In this document: positions 31,347-40,911 of the stretch, piece after piece
How positions within the stretch are numbered: the first letter of the stretch is position 1
Layout of the letters: each line of letters begins with the position of its first letter
DNA from: an alpha proteobacterium SCGC AAA015-N04
GTDB taxonomy: Bacteria; Pseudomonadota; Alphaproteobacteria; Puniceispirillales; Marisalimonadaceae
Assembly (NCBI GenBank): GCA_000383115.1
Contig: KB910521.1
Span: forward strand, 174,405-230,567
Reading direction: 5' to 3'
Length of the DNA stretch: 56,163 nucleotides
Translations under genes and position numbers: made by a program
The notes under the pieces: generated by a model
Told to the model about the DNA's origin: nothing
Seen by the model: the letters and a program-made list of their open reading frames with translations, nothing else
The model's database searches: none

Positions 31347-31631
31347 ATGAATGCTTTCTTGATACTGATAAATGAAATTATAACGCTCTACTTATATACA
31401 TTATTTATATATGTTGTAATGAGCCTTCTAATTCAATTTCAAATGATTAATAGCTATAACAAAATTATTAATGCAATTTTTCGAGCACTGATATCTTTGC
31501 ATGAACCTTTGTTAGGAAAAATTAGACAGTATATACCATCTCTCTCAGGAATAGATTTATCTCCTGTAATTGTTATTCTTTTATTGAGCTTTTTAAAAAA
31601 TTTAATTCAAGATTATAGATTAGGTTTATAA
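31347..31631 (+). CDS. YggT family membrane protein
   Basis: Small integral membrane protein of 94 residues. It shows the YggT pattern: an N-terminal hydrophobic span, then LHEPLLGKIRQYIPSLSGIDLSPVI, where the EP-L..IR and P--GIDLSP elements are family hallmarks, then a second span. Homologues have been linked to osmotic tolerance and to division or chloroplast YCF19, but the mechanism is unknown. folD starts 8 bases after its stop. Confidence 0.9.
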   Translation: MNAFLILINEIITLYLYTLFIYVVMSLLIQFQMINSYNKIINAIFRALISLHEPLLGKIRQYIPSLSGIDLSPVIVILLLSFLKNLIQDYRLGL

Positions 31632-31639
31632 ATTAATTA

Positions 31640-32560
31640 ATGACGATTATGAATAAAATAATTGATGGAAAAATGTATGCTGAAAAACTGTTGGAGGAAA
31701 TTCATCCTCTAAGCAAAGGATTTTTAGATAATTTTAATCGTAAACCATGCCTTACTGTCATACTAGTTGGAGACAATCCCGCTAGTAAGATATATGTAAA
31801 AAATAAAATCCTAATAGCCAAAAAAATTGATATAAAATCTAGAGAAATCTTACTTGATTCTGACGTTACAGAAGAGGAATTAATACACCAAATCTCAATA
31901 CTAAATAAAGATGAAAATGTGGATGGAATTCTTGTTCAGCTTCCACTTCCAAAACATATTTCAGAAAAAAAGATCATCAATATAATTAGTCCATTAAAAG
32001 ATGTTGATGGATTTCACCCAAAAAATTTTGGTAAACTTTTCATGGGGGATCCAGAATTTATTCCGTGCACACCCTTAGGCTGTCTTTATATGTTGAAGCA
32101 CGAAGTTGAAGATATAAAAGGAAAAAACGCTGTTATAATTGGAAGATCAAACATTGTTGGAAAACCAATGGCGTCACTGTTACTATCTTCAGACTGCTCA
32201 GTTACAATAACTCATTCAAAAAGCAAAAACATTGACGAACATACTAGAAAAGCAGACATCTTAATTGTAGCAGTAGGTATTCCTGAAATGATTGACGAAA
32301 AATTTATTAAACAAGGCGCTATCGTAATAGATATTGGAATTAATAGATTAGAATCTAAAAATAGTGATAATTCTAGTAATAAGGTAAAACTTGTTGGTGA
32401 TGTCAAATTTGAAAAAGTTTTAAAGATTGCAAAAAAAATTACCCCTGTGCCTGGCGGAGTTGGGCCAATGACCATTGCATGCTTAATGCATAATACTGTT
32501 AAGGCCGCCTATATTAATAAAAAAAATGATTTTATTAATGTCTTAGAAGGAATTTTATAA
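31640..32560 (+). CDS. folD: Methylenetetrahydrofolate dehydrogenase / cyclohydrolase
   Basis: Interconverts 5,10-methylene-, methenyl- and 10-formyl-tetrahydrofolate using NADP. The 306 residues include the catalytic Y52-xxx-K56 pair (SKIYVKNK), VDGILVQLPLPKH and DVDGFHP. The dinucleotide-binding IIGRSNIVGKP is present, as is the C-terminal PVPGGVGPMT signature. The ATG at 31649 is an equally good start. The stop shares a base with the start of the HIG1-type gene, so translation is coupled. Confidence 0.96.
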   Translation: MTIMNKIIDGKMYAEKLLEEIHPLSKGFLDNFNRKPCLTVILVGDNPASKIYVKNKILIAKKIDIKSREILLDSDVTEEELIHQISILNKDENVDGILVQLPLPKHISEKKIINIISPLKDVDGFHPKNFGKLFMGDPEFIPCTPLGCLYMLKHEVEDIKGKNAVIIGRSNIVGKPMASLLLSSDCSVTITHSKSKNIDEHTRKADILIVAVGIPEMIDEKFIKQGAIVIDIGINRLESKNSDNSSNKVKLVGDVKFEKVLKIAKKITPVPGGVGPMTIACLMHNTVKAAYINKKNDFINVLEGIL

Positions 32561-32763
32561 TGGATTGGTTAAACATTACTTTATTTCTTTCTATGACATT
32601 AGTGGTTCTTATTCTTGCATGGGGCTTAATAACAATGGCTAGAGGTGGAGAATACAATAAGTCACATAGCAATGTTTTAATGAGATACAGAATAATTTTT
32701 CAAGCTATAGCAATATTAATTTTTATATGCTTATTAATATATAAGAGATATTACAATGGTTAA
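32560..32763 (+). CDS. HIG1-type twin-transmembrane protein
   Basis: A 67-residue protein with two hydrophobic spans flanking a polar loop, MARGGEYNKSHSNVLMRYRI. The GGEYN...SNxLMRxRI loop is the signature of the bacterial HIG_1_N group. The mitochondrial HIG1/Rcf1 relatives assist cytochrome oxidase and supercomplexes; a similar role here is inference. It overlaps folD by one base and the adenosyltransferase by 8 bases, an order conserved in many Alphaproteobacteria ahead of etfB-etfA. Confidence 0.88.
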   Translation: MDWLNITLFLSMTLVVLILAWGLITMARGGEYNKSHSNVLMRYRIIFQAIAILIFICLLIYKRYYNG

Positions 32764-33349
32764 ATTAAATAAAATTTATACCCGAACGGGCGACGATGGA
32801 TCAACTGGGTTAACCGATGGAACTAGAGTTCCAAAGCACTCACCTAGACCACAAGCGTATGGTTCAGTTGATGAATTAAATTCCTCCTTGGGAATAGTAT
32901 ATTTTTGCTTAAACAAAGAAAATTCAAACGCACTTCATGTTGAAATTAAAAACTTAATCAGAGAAATTCAAAATGATTTATTTGATTTAGGTGCAGATTT
33001 AGCAACACCAATATCGAAAGAAAAAGAAGAGTATCCAGCACTTAGAATTAAAAAGGAACAAATTGATAAAATAGAGAATAAAATAGACGATTATAATAAA
33101 TCATTAAAACCTCTTAATTCCTTCATTTTACCAGGTGGGTCAGAAGCCTCTACTTTGCTACACCAGTCAAGAACAATAGCTAGAAGAGCTGAAAGAGACA
33201 CTAGTTTACTTTCAAGTATGGAAGTTATAAATATACAATCATTAATTTATTTGAATAGATTGTCTGATTTATTATTTGTATTATGTAGAGTTTTAAACGA
33301 AAATGGATTAAAAGATGTATTATGGATACCAGGTTTGAATCAAAAATAA
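32756..33349 (+). CDS. ATP:cob(I)alamin adenosyltransferase, PduO type
   Basis: Adds the adenosyl group to cob(I)alamin to make coenzyme B12. The 197 residues start with the ATP-binding YTRTGDDGSTGLTDGTR and have SVDELNSSLG and the catalytic-site RTIARRAERD. The C-terminal YLNRLSDLLFVLCR is typical. It shows that the cell uses adenosylcobalamin, made or imported. The closely linked HIG1-type and etf genes suggest an operon by habit of this lineage rather than shared function. Confidence 0.92.
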   Translation: MVKLNKIYTRTGDDGSTGLTDGTRVPKHSPRPQAYGSVDELNSSLGIVYFCLNKENSNALHVEIKNLIREIQNDLFDLGADLATPISKEKEEYPALRIKKEQIDKIENKIDDYNKSLKPLNSFILPGGSEASTLLHQSRTIARRAERDTSLLSSMEVINIQSLIYLNRLSDLLFVLCRVLNENGLKDVLWIPGLNQK

Positions 33350-33373
33350 TTTATTTAGTAAAGGGAGTTTAGG

Positions 33374-34123
33374 TTGAAAATTTTAGTGCCTGTTAAAAGA
33401 GTTGTAGACTATAACGTAAAAGTCAGAGTTAAAAATGACAATTCTGGTGTTGAATTAGAAAACGTTAAAATGTCTATGAACCCTTTTGACGAAATAGCTG
33501 TTGAAGAGGCTTTAAGATTAAAAGAAAAAGGAATAGCAAATGAGGTTGTAGCTATTTCTATCGGCACATCACAGGTTCAAGAAACTATAAGAAATGCTCT
33601 TGCAATGGGTGCAGATTCAGGAATTTTTGTTGAATCCAACACTAATCTTGAACCACTTAACATAGCAAAAATTATTTCATCTATTGCTAAAAAAGAAAAT
33701 ATCGATTTGATAATTTTAGGTAAGCAAGCAATAGACGATGATATGAATGCTACTGGTCAGATGATTGCAGCCTTATTGGATTGGCCTCAAGCGACCTTTG
33801 CAAGCAAAGTGGAAATTTCAGGAAAATCAGCAATGGTTAGTCGCGAAGTTGACGGTGGAATTGAAAATATTAAAATTATATTACCTGCAGTTATAAGCAC
33901 TGACCTACGATTAAATGAACCCAGATATGCTAGTCTTCCAAACATTATGAAAGCTAAGAAAAAACCAATTAACGAAATTAAGATTGAAGATCTAGACATA
34001 GAAATACAAAAACATTTAAGTATTTTAAAAGTTGAAGAACCTGCTAAACGTCAATCAGGGATTATGTTAAAAACTGTAGATGAATTAGTTGATAAATTAA
34101 AAAATGAAGCAAAAGTAATATAA
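33374..34123 (+). CDS. etfB: Electron transfer flavoprotein subunit beta
   Basis: With EtfA carries electrons from acyl-CoA and other dehydrogenases to ETF-quinone oxidoreductase. The 249 residues read [20 protein letters not shown], the standard start, here encoded from a TTG at 33374 behind [19 protein letters not shown] and [28 protein letters not shown] are AMP-site hallmarks. No ATG is available near the N-terminus, so the TTG start is well supported. Confidence 0.95.
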   Translation: MKILVPVKRVVDYNVKVRVKNDNSGVELENVKMSMNPFDEIAVEEALRLKEKGIANEVVAISIGTSQVQETIRNALAMGADSGIFVESNTNLEPLNIAKIISSIAKKENIDLIILGKQAIDDDMNATGQMIAALLDWPQATFASKVEISGKSAMVSREVDGGIENIKIILPAVISTDLRLNEPRYASLPNIMKAKKKPINEIKIEDLDIEIQKHLSILKVEEPAKRQSGIMLKTVDELVDKLKNEAKVI

Positions 34124-34142
34124 GAAAATGAAGGAATATAAA

Positions 34143-35072
34143 ATGAAAGTACTTGCTATAGCTGAACATAATAACCATGAACTTTTACCTGCTACATTAC
34201 ATACTGTAAACGCAGCCAAACAAATTGGCGATACTGACTTATTAGTTGTGGGTCATAGTTGCCAAGAGGTTATTGATAATGCGAGCAAAATTGATGGTCT
34301 CAATCAAGTTCTTTATTGCAATGATGAAATGTATAAAAACTCAATAGCAGAAAATTTATCTGTCCTTATTAAATCTATTGCACAAAATTATTCTCACATT
34401 TTATTTTCGAATACAGCTAATGGAAAAAATACAGCTCCTCGTTTAGCTGCATTGCTAGATGTTATGATTGTTCCAGATATAATTGAAATAATAGATGAAA
34501 ATACCTTTAAAAGACCAATTTACGCTGGTAACGCCATAGCAACTTGCAAAAGCGAAGATAAATGTAAAGTTATTACTGTAAGGACTACTGCATTCGAAAA
34601 AGCTTCATTGAATGAAAATCAAGTTAACGCTGTATCTATTAAAGCTGAGCAAAATACTGAATTAACAAAATATATTAATTCAGAACTTTCACAAAATGAA
34701 AGACCTGAATTAACTGCTGCTGATATTGTTGTTTCAGGTGGGAGAGGTCTTGGATCAGCCGAAAACTTTCACGTTCTTGAAAAATTAGCTGACAAACTAG
34801 GTGCTGCAATGGGAGCAAGCAGAGCAGCAGTAGATGCAGGCTATGTGCCTAACGATTGGCAAGTAGGCCAGACTGGAAAAGTGGTTGCACCTAATTTGTA
34901 TATTGCTGCTGGAATTTCCGGAGCTATACAGCACTTAGCTGGTATGAAAGATAGCAAGATTATAGTTGCAATCAATAAAGATGAAGAAGCTCCAATTTTT
35001 ACAGTATCGGATTACGGACTTTCAGATGATTTATTCAAAGCTGTTCCAGAAATGGAGAAGTTAATAAAATAA
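34143..35072 (+). CDS. etfA: Electron transfer flavoprotein subunit alpha
   Basis: FAD-binding partner of EtfB. I chose the ATG at 34143 ([11 protein letters not shown]) because it is preceded by AAGGA at the right distance; an ATG at 34128 would add five residues. The C-terminal FAD domain has [20 protein letters not shown], the arginine-containing [11 protein letters not shown], and [19 protein letters not shown]. The ETF-quinone oxidoreductase is not in the window. The last 12 bases overlap the convergent thioredoxin-like gene. Confidence 0.95.
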   Translation: MKVLAIAEHNNHELLPATLHTVNAAKQIGDTDLLVVGHSCQEVIDNASKIDGLNQVLYCNDEMYKNSIAENLSVLIKSIAQNYSHILFSNTANGKNTAPRLAALLDVMIVPDIIEIIDENTFKRPIYAGNAIATCKSEDKCKVITVRTTAFEKASLNENQVNAVSIKAEQNTELTKYINSELSQNERPELTAADIVVSGGRGLGSAENFHVLEKLADKLGAAMGASRAAVDAGYVPNDWQVGQTGKVVAPNLYIAAGISGAIQHLAGMKDSKIIVAINKDEEAPIFTVSDYGLSDDLFKAVPEMEKLIK

Positions 35073-35603
35073 ATTTTTAATTTCAGAAATAATTTCATCA
35101 TCAGACCATTTTAGAATGCCTTCATACTTTGAAATTACGATTCCTTTTTGATTTACTAAAATTGTACTTGGAACACCTCTGAGTTTGAGTGCTTGAAATA
35201 AGTTCATTTTTTTATCGAAATAGTGATCTAAATTTAATGCTCCATTTTCCTTCAAAAATTTCAGTTGTTCTTTTGTTTTCCTTTTATCTATAGAAATTGT
35301 ATACACAGTAATATTATATCGTTTTAACTTCAATTTTAAATAATTAAGATCAGGTAGTTCTTTTCTGCAGGGCACACACCAAGTTGCCCAAAAATTAATA
35401 ATATAACCTTTAAAGGGAGAATTATTGTTAAATTTTAAAATTAAAGGATCATCTTTGCTGTTGAAAATAATCTCTTCAGGAATTTTTATTGTACTTTCAA
35501 TTTTTTTAAGATATTCACTTGCATAAGTAAGATTACTATTAAAAGTAACTTGCAATAATATAAATAATAATAATATTTTTTTATTAATTTTTGATGTATT
35601 CAT
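35061..35603 (-). CDS. Exported TlpA/ResA-like thioredoxin-fold protein
   Basis: Periplasmic thiol-disulfide oxidoreductase of 180 residues. An N-terminal hydrophobic stretch (about 9-28) is a signal or anchor. The active site is NFWATWCVPCRKELP with C76 and C79 in the W-C-x-P-C context of TlpA/ResA proteins. GVPSTILV supplies the cis-proline. Such proteins reduce apocytochrome c or copper-site cysteines; which applies is not visible. It is alone on its strand between etfA and argH. Confidence 0.88.
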   Translation of the reverse strand: MNTSKINKKILLLFILLQVTFNSNLTYASEYLKKIESTIKIPEEIIFNSKDDPLILKFNNNSPFKGYIINFWATWCVPCRKELPDLNYLKLKLKRYNITVYTISIDKRKTKEQLKFLKENGALNLDHYFDKKMNLFQALKLRGVPSTILVNQKGIVISKYEGILKWSDDEIISEIKNLFY

Positions 35604-35662
35604 ATTCTAGGTTAGATTAATTCTGATATAGTGATAACAATTTAATTAATATATATTAAAAA

Positions 35663-37075
35663 ATGAAAAAAAATAGATATAAATCAAATGATAGTAATAA
35701 GGTATGGGGTGGTAGATTCAAATCTTCAACTAATAGATTAATGGAAGAATTTAATTCTTCAATAGAATTTGATAAAAACTTATATATTGAAGATATTGAA
35801 GGATCAGTAGTTCACTCAGAGATGCTGGCAAGACAAAAAATTATTTCTAAAAGAGACTATCAATTAATAAAAACAGGATTAAATAAAATAAAGAAAGAAA
35901 TTGATAATAAAAAGCTTATTTTTTCTTCGAAATTAGAAGATGTGCATATGAATATTGAAAATAGGTTAATTGAATTGATAGGTGATACTGGAAAAAAACT
36001 TCACACAGCAAGATCTAGGAATGACCAAGTTGCTACTGATATAAAGTTGTGGCTTAGAAAAAAAATAGATGATGTTGAGTTAAATATAAAATCATTTCAA
36101 GCTATATTAATTAAAAAGGCAGAGCATCACTATGATTTATTGATGCCTGGATATACTCATCTTCAAGTTGCTCAGCCTGTAACATTTGGTCATTATTTAC
36201 TTTCATATGTTGAAATGTTTGGCAGAGACAGAGGAAGATTAATTGATTGCAAGGAAAGAATGAACGAATCTCCCCTAGGGACTGCAGCTTTAGGTGGCAC
36301 AAGTTATCCAATTGATAGAAATTTTGTAGCTAAAAAACTTGGATTTAGTAAACCTACAAGTAATTCCATGGACTCAGTTTCTGATAGAGATTTTGTAGTT
36401 GAGTTTATTAGTTGTTCATCTTTAATATCTATACATCTATCTAGATTAGCTGAAGATCTTGTTTTGTGGTCTTCTGATGGATTTAACTTTGTAAAGTTTC
36501 CTGAGAGTTTTACAACAGGTTCAAGTATAATGCCACAAAAGAAAAATCCAGATTCAGCTGAATTAATTAGGGGTAAATCAGGAAGAATATTTGGAAACTT
36601 GATTAGCTTAATGACCACGCTTAAAGGTTTACCAATGACATATGGAAAGGATTTGCAAGAAGATAAAGAGCCTTTATTTGACACAGTTAGTACTATACAG
36701 ACATGTGTAAAAATTATGAGTGGAATTATACAAGATTTAGAGCCTCAGCGTAAAAACATGTTAGATGCTCTTCAGAAAGGGTTTCCTACTGCTACTGATC
36801 TTGCTGACTACTTAGTAACTGATTTAAATATACCTTTCAGAAATGCCCATCAAATAACAGGAAAAATTGTTTTGTTAGCTGAAAAAAAAGGCTCCACTTT
36901 AGAAAATATTTCATTGGAAGAATTAAGGTCTTTTATTCCTAATGCTGATAAAAAGATTTTAGAAGTTTTAAAAACGGAAAATTCTATTGCCAAAAAAACT
37001 TCATATGGTGGAACTGCACCACAAAATGTAAAAAAAGCTATAATAAAAGCAAAAAAAACATATTTAAAGGATTGA
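35663..37075 (+). CDS. argH: Argininosuccinate lyase
   Basis: Last step of arginine synthesis: argininosuccinate to arginine and fumarate. The 470 residues begin with VWGGRFKSSTNRLMEEFN. They contain HTARSRNDQVATD, GYTHLQVAQPVTFGH and the superfamily signature GSSIMPQKKNPDSAE, whose flexible loop carries the catalytic serine. A short lipoprotein gene and lysA follow, as in many proteobacteria. argJ is also in the window, some 28 kb away. Confidence 0.97.
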   Translation: MKKNRYKSNDSNKVWGGRFKSSTNRLMEEFNSSIEFDKNLYIEDIEGSVVHSEMLARQKIISKRDYQLIKTGLNKIKKEIDNKKLIFSSKLEDVHMNIENRLIELIGDTGKKLHTARSRNDQVATDIKLWLRKKIDDVELNIKSFQAILIKKAEHHYDLLMPGYTHLQVAQPVTFGHYLLSYVEMFGRDRGRLIDCKERMNESPLGTAALGGTSYPIDRNFVAKKLGFSKPTSNSMDSVSDRDFVVEFISCSSLISIHLSRLAEDLVLWSSDGFNFVKFPESFTTGSSIMPQKKNPDSAELIRGKSGRIFGNLISLMTTLKGLPMTYGKDLQEDKEPLFDTVSTIQTCVKIMSGIIQDLEPQRKNMLDALQKGFPTATDLADYLVTDLNIPFRNAHQITGKIVLLAEKKGSTLENISLEELRSFIPNADKKILEVLKTENSIAKKTSYGGTAPQNVKKAIIKAKKTYLKD

Positions 37076-37080
37076 GATTT

Positions 37081-37194
37081 ATGAAACATAAAATTGTAAT
37101 TTTAATAATAGTATTTTCTTCTTCAATTTTTTTAAATAATTGTGGAAGAAAAGCTGAACCTATTAAACCTTCTGAAATTGTAATTAAAAATTAG
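37081..37194 (+). CDS. Small lipoprotein, LptM-like
   Basis: A 37-residue open frame from the ATG at 37081. It has a basic start, a hydrophobic segment, then LNNCGRKAEPIKP: the lipobox is poor (N-N-C rather than L-A-G-C), but the C-G-x-K sequence after the cysteine is the mark of the small lipoproteins found between argH and lysA (LptM/YifL family in enterics, which helps LptD maturation). Position, length and the CGRK motif together support the call. An LptD-related role here is inference. Confidence 0.72.
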   Translation: MKHKIVILIIVFSSSIFLNNCGRKAEPIKPSEIVIKN

Positions 37195-37201
37195 TTTTGC
37201 A

Positions 37202-38464
37202 ATGAATTCATCAGGTTTTTACAGAAAAAAAGATAACGAACTTTATGTTCAAGATATTTGCGTAAGTAAACTCGCTAAAAAATATGGGACACCACTATTC
37301 ATTTATGACTGTAGTCAAATAAGACAAAGATACGAGACTTATTTAAATACCATTTCTGAAGTTAATGGAAAAATTCATTATGCTGTTAAAGCTAATGACT
37401 CTTTAAGTATTCTTAAATATTTTGCTAAATTAGGATCTGGTGCTGATATTGTTTCTATAGGTGAATTAAAGAAATGTATTTTAGCTGGAATAGAACCAAA
37501 AAAAATAATATTTTCTGGAGTTGGAAAATATGAATATGAAATAGAAGAGGCGCTTAAACAAAATATTTTACAATTTAATATAGAGTCAAAAGAAGAATTG
37601 TATGATATACACAAAATCTGTTTAAAATTAAAACTTAATGCTAATATATGTCTCAGAGTTAATCCCAATATAGCACCAAGTACCCATAAAAAAATTTCTA
37701 CCGGTGACAAGGGAACTAAGTTTGGTATTGATTATGAAAATGTTAAATCAATATATAAAAAATTACATAATCTAGATTATATAAATCCTGTTGGTTTAGC
37801 TGTTCATATTGGTTCTCAAATATTTGATTTTAATTACTTTCATGAAGCATATCAAAGTTTAAAAAATTTAGCAGATGACTTAATCAAAATTGGATACAAA
37901 GTCCCATCCCTAGACCTTGGTGGAGGAATTGGTGTAAGTTACAAAAGAGATAAAAAAATTGATTTTCTGTCTTACAAAAAAATTATATCCAATTTATTCA
38001 AAGATACAAATTATGAATTAAGTTTTGAACCAGGTAGAAGCCTTATTGCAGAAGCAGGAATATTAGTTACAAAAGTTATAAGGAATAAAAAAACCAAGGC
38101 TAAAAATTTTGTTATCATCGATGCAGCTATGAATAATTTAATTAGACCAACTTTGTATGATGCATATCATCAAGTTGAACCAGCAATTGAAAATGATAGA
38201 TCCTTTGTCTTAGCCGATATTGTAGGTCCTATTTGTGAAACCGGAGACTATTTAGCTTTAAATAGAAAAATTAAAAAAGTAAATAAAGATGAACTACTAA
38301 TAATAAGAGCAACCGGAGCCTATTCATCTGTTATGAGTTCCAACTACAACTCAAGACCTGATGCAAAGGAAGTTATAATATATAACAATAAAGATTACTT
38401 AATTAAATACTCACAAACAATTGAAGACCTTATCTTGAAGGATAAATTAATAAATTTTGATTAA
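37202..38464 (+). CDS. lysA: Diaminopimelate decarboxylase
   Basis: PLP enzyme that makes lysine from meso-diaminopimelate. The 420 residues hold the PLP lysine K63 in IHYAVKAND, SIGELKKCILAGI, the phosphate-binding LGGGIGVSY, and EPGRSLIAEAG. The partner-subunit substrate motif appears as GPICETGDYLA, with cysteine as in known DapDC enzymes. It follows the small lipoprotein by 7 bases. Its 3' end overlaps the zinc-ribbon gene by 4 bases, convergently. Confidence 0.97.
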   Translation: MNSSGFYRKKDNELYVQDICVSKLAKKYGTPLFIYDCSQIRQRYETYLNTISEVNGKIHYAVKANDSLSILKYFAKLGSGADIVSIGELKKCILAGIEPKKIIFSGVGKYEYEIEEALKQNILQFNIESKEELYDIHKICLKLKLNANICLRVNPNIAPSTHKKISTGDKGTKFGIDYENVKSIYKKLHNLDYINPVGLAVHIGSQIFDFNYFHEAYQSLKNLADDLIKIGYKVPSLDLGGGIGVSYKRDKKIDFLSYKKIISNLFKDTNYELSFEPGRSLIAEAGILVTKVIRNKKTKAKNFVIIDAAMNNLIRPTLYDAYHQVEPAIENDRSFVLADIVGPICETGDYLALNRKIKKVNKDELLIIRATGAYSSVMSSNYNSRPDAKEVIIYNNKDYLIKYSQTIEDLILKDKLINFD

Positions 38465-39315
38465 AACTCAAAAATATATTTTAATATTATTGCTTTAACA
38501 GTTATATTATCCTCTTTGAAATTTATTTTCACTTGATCGTTGAAGTCAATTTTTGACGATGGATAAATAATTTTATCATTTATAATAAAAATCTTTTCCA
38601 TTAATATTTTTCTGTCTTCACCTATTGCTAAGATTCTAATTCTTGGTGCTAAAATTGGTCTCAAAGAATGATTTTTCAAAATTCCAGAAAACTTAATTGT
38701 ATCAGATTTAATTGTGGCTGCAAAATCAGTCATATTAATATAGTGGTTCTCACTAGGAATGGGTAATTCTATAATGTTAAAAATTTCAAAAATTTTTTCC
38801 TCATGCTTTTCAATATATTTTGGAAAATAAAAATAAGCATAAGCTAATAATTGTGATCGAAAGAACAATAACCCTGCCAGAAAAAATATTAACGTAACAA
38901 GTATTATAACAAGTCTTGTAGATTTACGTTTTGTATTTCTTTTATTAATTTTGACTTTTGTTTCTTTAGAATTTTTCTTATTAACATTTAGTTTAGATGC
39001 AGACAATTCTGAAGATATTTCTGCTATAGACTTATTCTTTACATCTAATATTGGATTATTTTTGGACATTATCTTTGACTTATCTTGAACTACTGATTTT
39101 ATAGAAGCTAATTCACTTTTAACCTTCTCTGTTTCATTAATAAGTTCTTTAACTTCGCTTGAAGCTTTGTTAATTTTTTTGGTATTTTTGTCATTTTTAT
39201 TAACTTTCCACTTTGACTTACAAACACTACATTGAAACCAAAGTATATTTTCTGTCAAAGTACTTTGATCAAATTTAAATTTTGTTCCACACAATTTGCA
39301 TGTCTCAAACATCAT
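38461..39315 (-). CDS. Zinc-ribbon (MJ0042-type) membrane protein
   Basis: Function unknown. The 284-residue protein begins with an MJ0042-like zinc ribbon, CKLCGTKF...FQCSVCKSKW, then a Lys/Ser-rich and partly coiled-coil linker. A single hydrophobic span (about 132-153, RLVIILVTLIFFLAGLLFF) follows, and a C-terminal domain resembling the DUF3426-type beta domain (FSGILKNHSLRPILAPRIRI). The topology suggests a cytoplasmic zinc ribbon and an outside beta domain. In other Alphaproteobacteria this gene often precedes ftsE-ftsX; those genes are not here. Confidence 0.78.
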   Translation of the reverse strand: MMFETCKLCGTKFKFDQSTLTENILWFQCSVCKSKWKVNKNDKNTKKINKASSEVKELINETEKVKSELASIKSVVQDKSKIMSKNNPILDVKNKSIAEISSELSASKLNVNKKNSKETKVKINKRNTKRKSTRLVIILVTLIFFLAGLLFFRSQLLAYAYFYFPKYIEKHEEKIFEIFNIIELPIPSENHYINMTDFAATIKSDTIKFSGILKNHSLRPILAPRIRILAIGEDRKILMEKIFIINDKIIYPSSKIDFNDQVKINFKEDNITVKAIILKYIFEF

Positions 39316-39379
39316 TGTTGTTCCAAAAGTTATAAGAAATTTTCAATTATTGTATACTATCATCTATTTTTTTGCCAAC

Positions 39380-40024
39380 ATGTTTAGGCACAACAATTAT
39401 AAAACTATAATGATGAAACTTTTAATTAAAACTTTTTGTTTAATATTTTCAATAATTATAATTAGTTATTTTTTTGTAGGACTTTTAAATTACAAGGATA
39501 AAATAATATCATTACAAAGATATCAAAGTAAAATAAGCGCTAATATTGTTATTCTCACTGGTGGTTCTAATAGAATAATAGAAGGTTTTAAAATATTAAA
39601 TAATTATAGCAAATCTGAAAGACAAAATCTAAAAATATTAATAAGTGGCACTGGGAAAGGATTTACAAAAAATTCTCTAAAGAGAATGTTGCAGTCTAAT
39701 TTAATTTTAAAATTAGTTGAATGTTGCATAACTCTTGAGAATATTTCAAAAGATACATACTCAAATGCAATTGAAACATCTAAGTGGATCAAAAAAAATA
39801 ACATAAAAGAGTTTTTATTAATTACTAGCAACTATCATATGCCAAGAGCACACTTAGAATTTAAAAATATTATGCCAAAGAAGTCCATTTTAAACTATTC
39901 GATAACTCCTAAAAGACATAAAATTAAAAATTGGCTTAAATCCCCCCAAACTTTTTCTCTTATTTTTGTAGAATATGTTAAATTCATATTAACAGATCTA
40001 AGAATTAAATTATTGAAAATTTAA
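39380..40024 (+). CDS. YdcF (DUF218) family protein
   Basis: Membrane-anchored DUF218 protein. Recognisable are IVILTGGSNRIIEGFKIL, LKILISGTGKGF, the ENISKDTYSNAIETSKW block and ITSNYHMPRAHLEF, which form the family's putative nucleotide-like binding site. An N-terminal span follows MKLLIKTF. Possible starts are ATGs at 39380, 39410 and 39413; I list the first, but the third places the hydrophobic segment best. Relatives (SanA/ElyC) affect cell-wall precursor handling, but this protein's role is unknown. Divergent from the zinc-ribbon gene. Confidence 0.8.
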   Translation: MFRHNNYKTIMMKLLIKTFCLIFSIIIISYFFVGLLNYKDKIISLQRYQSKISANIVILTGGSNRIIEGFKILNNYSKSERQNLKILISGTGKGFTKNSLKRMLQSNLILKLVECCITLENISKDTYSNAIETSKWIKKNNIKEFLLITSNYHMPRAHLEFKNIMPKKSILNYSITPKRHKIKNWLKSPQTFSLIFVEYVKFILTDLRIKLLKI

Positions 40025-40032
40025 ACACTTAA

Positions 40033-40911
40033 CTAACTCTGTCCAGCTTCAATTATTTTTTTTCTTATGTTCCTAGTTCTAGAAAAAAATGAGTGTAATT
40101 TTTTACCATCTTTTTTTCTTATGGCTTTTTGAAGATCAGAAAGATCTTCATTAAACCTCTGAAGCATTTCTAGAACGGCATCAGCATTATTTAAAAAAAT
40201 ATCTCTCCACATAATTGGATCGGAGGAAGCCAAACGTGTAAAATCTCTAAAACCTGAAGCTGAAAATTTTATAACATCATTTTTCAAATCAACTTCAAAG
40301 TCTGAAGCAGTACCGACAATTGTAAATGCAATTAAATGAGGTAAATGAGAAGTTATTGCTAGTATTCTGTCATGATATTGAACATTAACAATTTCTACTA
40401 TTGAACCCAATCCTGAAAAAAATGAATCTAATTTTTTTGTTTCTTCAGATTCATAATTTGAAACGATTAGCCAATATCTATTTTCGAACAAAGAACCAAA
40501 ACCAGATTTAGGTCCTGAATATTCTGTCCCTGCCAATGGATGTGATGGAATAAAGTAATTTTTTTTGGGAATAAAGGGCTTAATGTCATTAATTACTGAT
40601 AATTTTGTTGATCCAGTATCAGTCACAATTGCACCTTTTTTTAAATGCTTACTGATTTGACCTGCGACCTTCTTCATAGAACCAACAGGAATGGACAGTA
40701 TTATCAAGTCGGCATTTTTGACCGCATGCTCAATATCTTCAGATACAATAGTAGCTATATTCATGTCTCTGACAATTGACCTGTGTTGAGGATTAATGTC
40801 ATATGCATATGTAGTTATTTTTTTTTCTACTTTGTTTTTTAAGGCATGCAAAATAGAAGTTCCAATTAATCCAAGACCAATTACGGAAATTTTTTCAAAA
40901 ATAATCTTCAT
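40033..40911 (-). CDS. tyrA: Prephenate/arogenate dehydrogenase
   Basis: NAD(P)-dependent oxidative decarboxylation in tyrosine synthesis. The 292-residue enzyme has a Rossmann motif IGLGLIGTSIL near its start and LSIPVGSM. DTGSTKLSVI and IPSHPLAGTEYSGPKSG carry the catalytic and substrate histidine region, and ITSHLPHLIAF the second histidine. The C-terminal helical domain ends with no ACT domain, so feedback regulation is likely weak or different. Its start overlaps the aminotransferase stop by 4 bases. Confidence 0.93.
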   Translation of the reverse strand: MKIIFEKISVIGLGLIGTSILHALKNKVEKKITTYAYDINPQHRSIVRDMNIATIVSEDIEHAVKNADLIILSIPVGSMKKVAGQISKHLKKGAIVTDTGSTKLSVINDIKPFIPKKNYFIPSHPLAGTEYSGPKSGFGSLFENRYWLIVSNYESEETKKLDSFFSGLGSIVEIVNVQYHDRILAITSHLPHLIAFTIVGTASDFEVDLKNDVIKFSASGFRDFTRLASSDPIMWRDIFLNNADAVLEMLQRFNEDLSDLQKAIRKKDGKKLHSFFSRTRNIRKKIIEAGQS

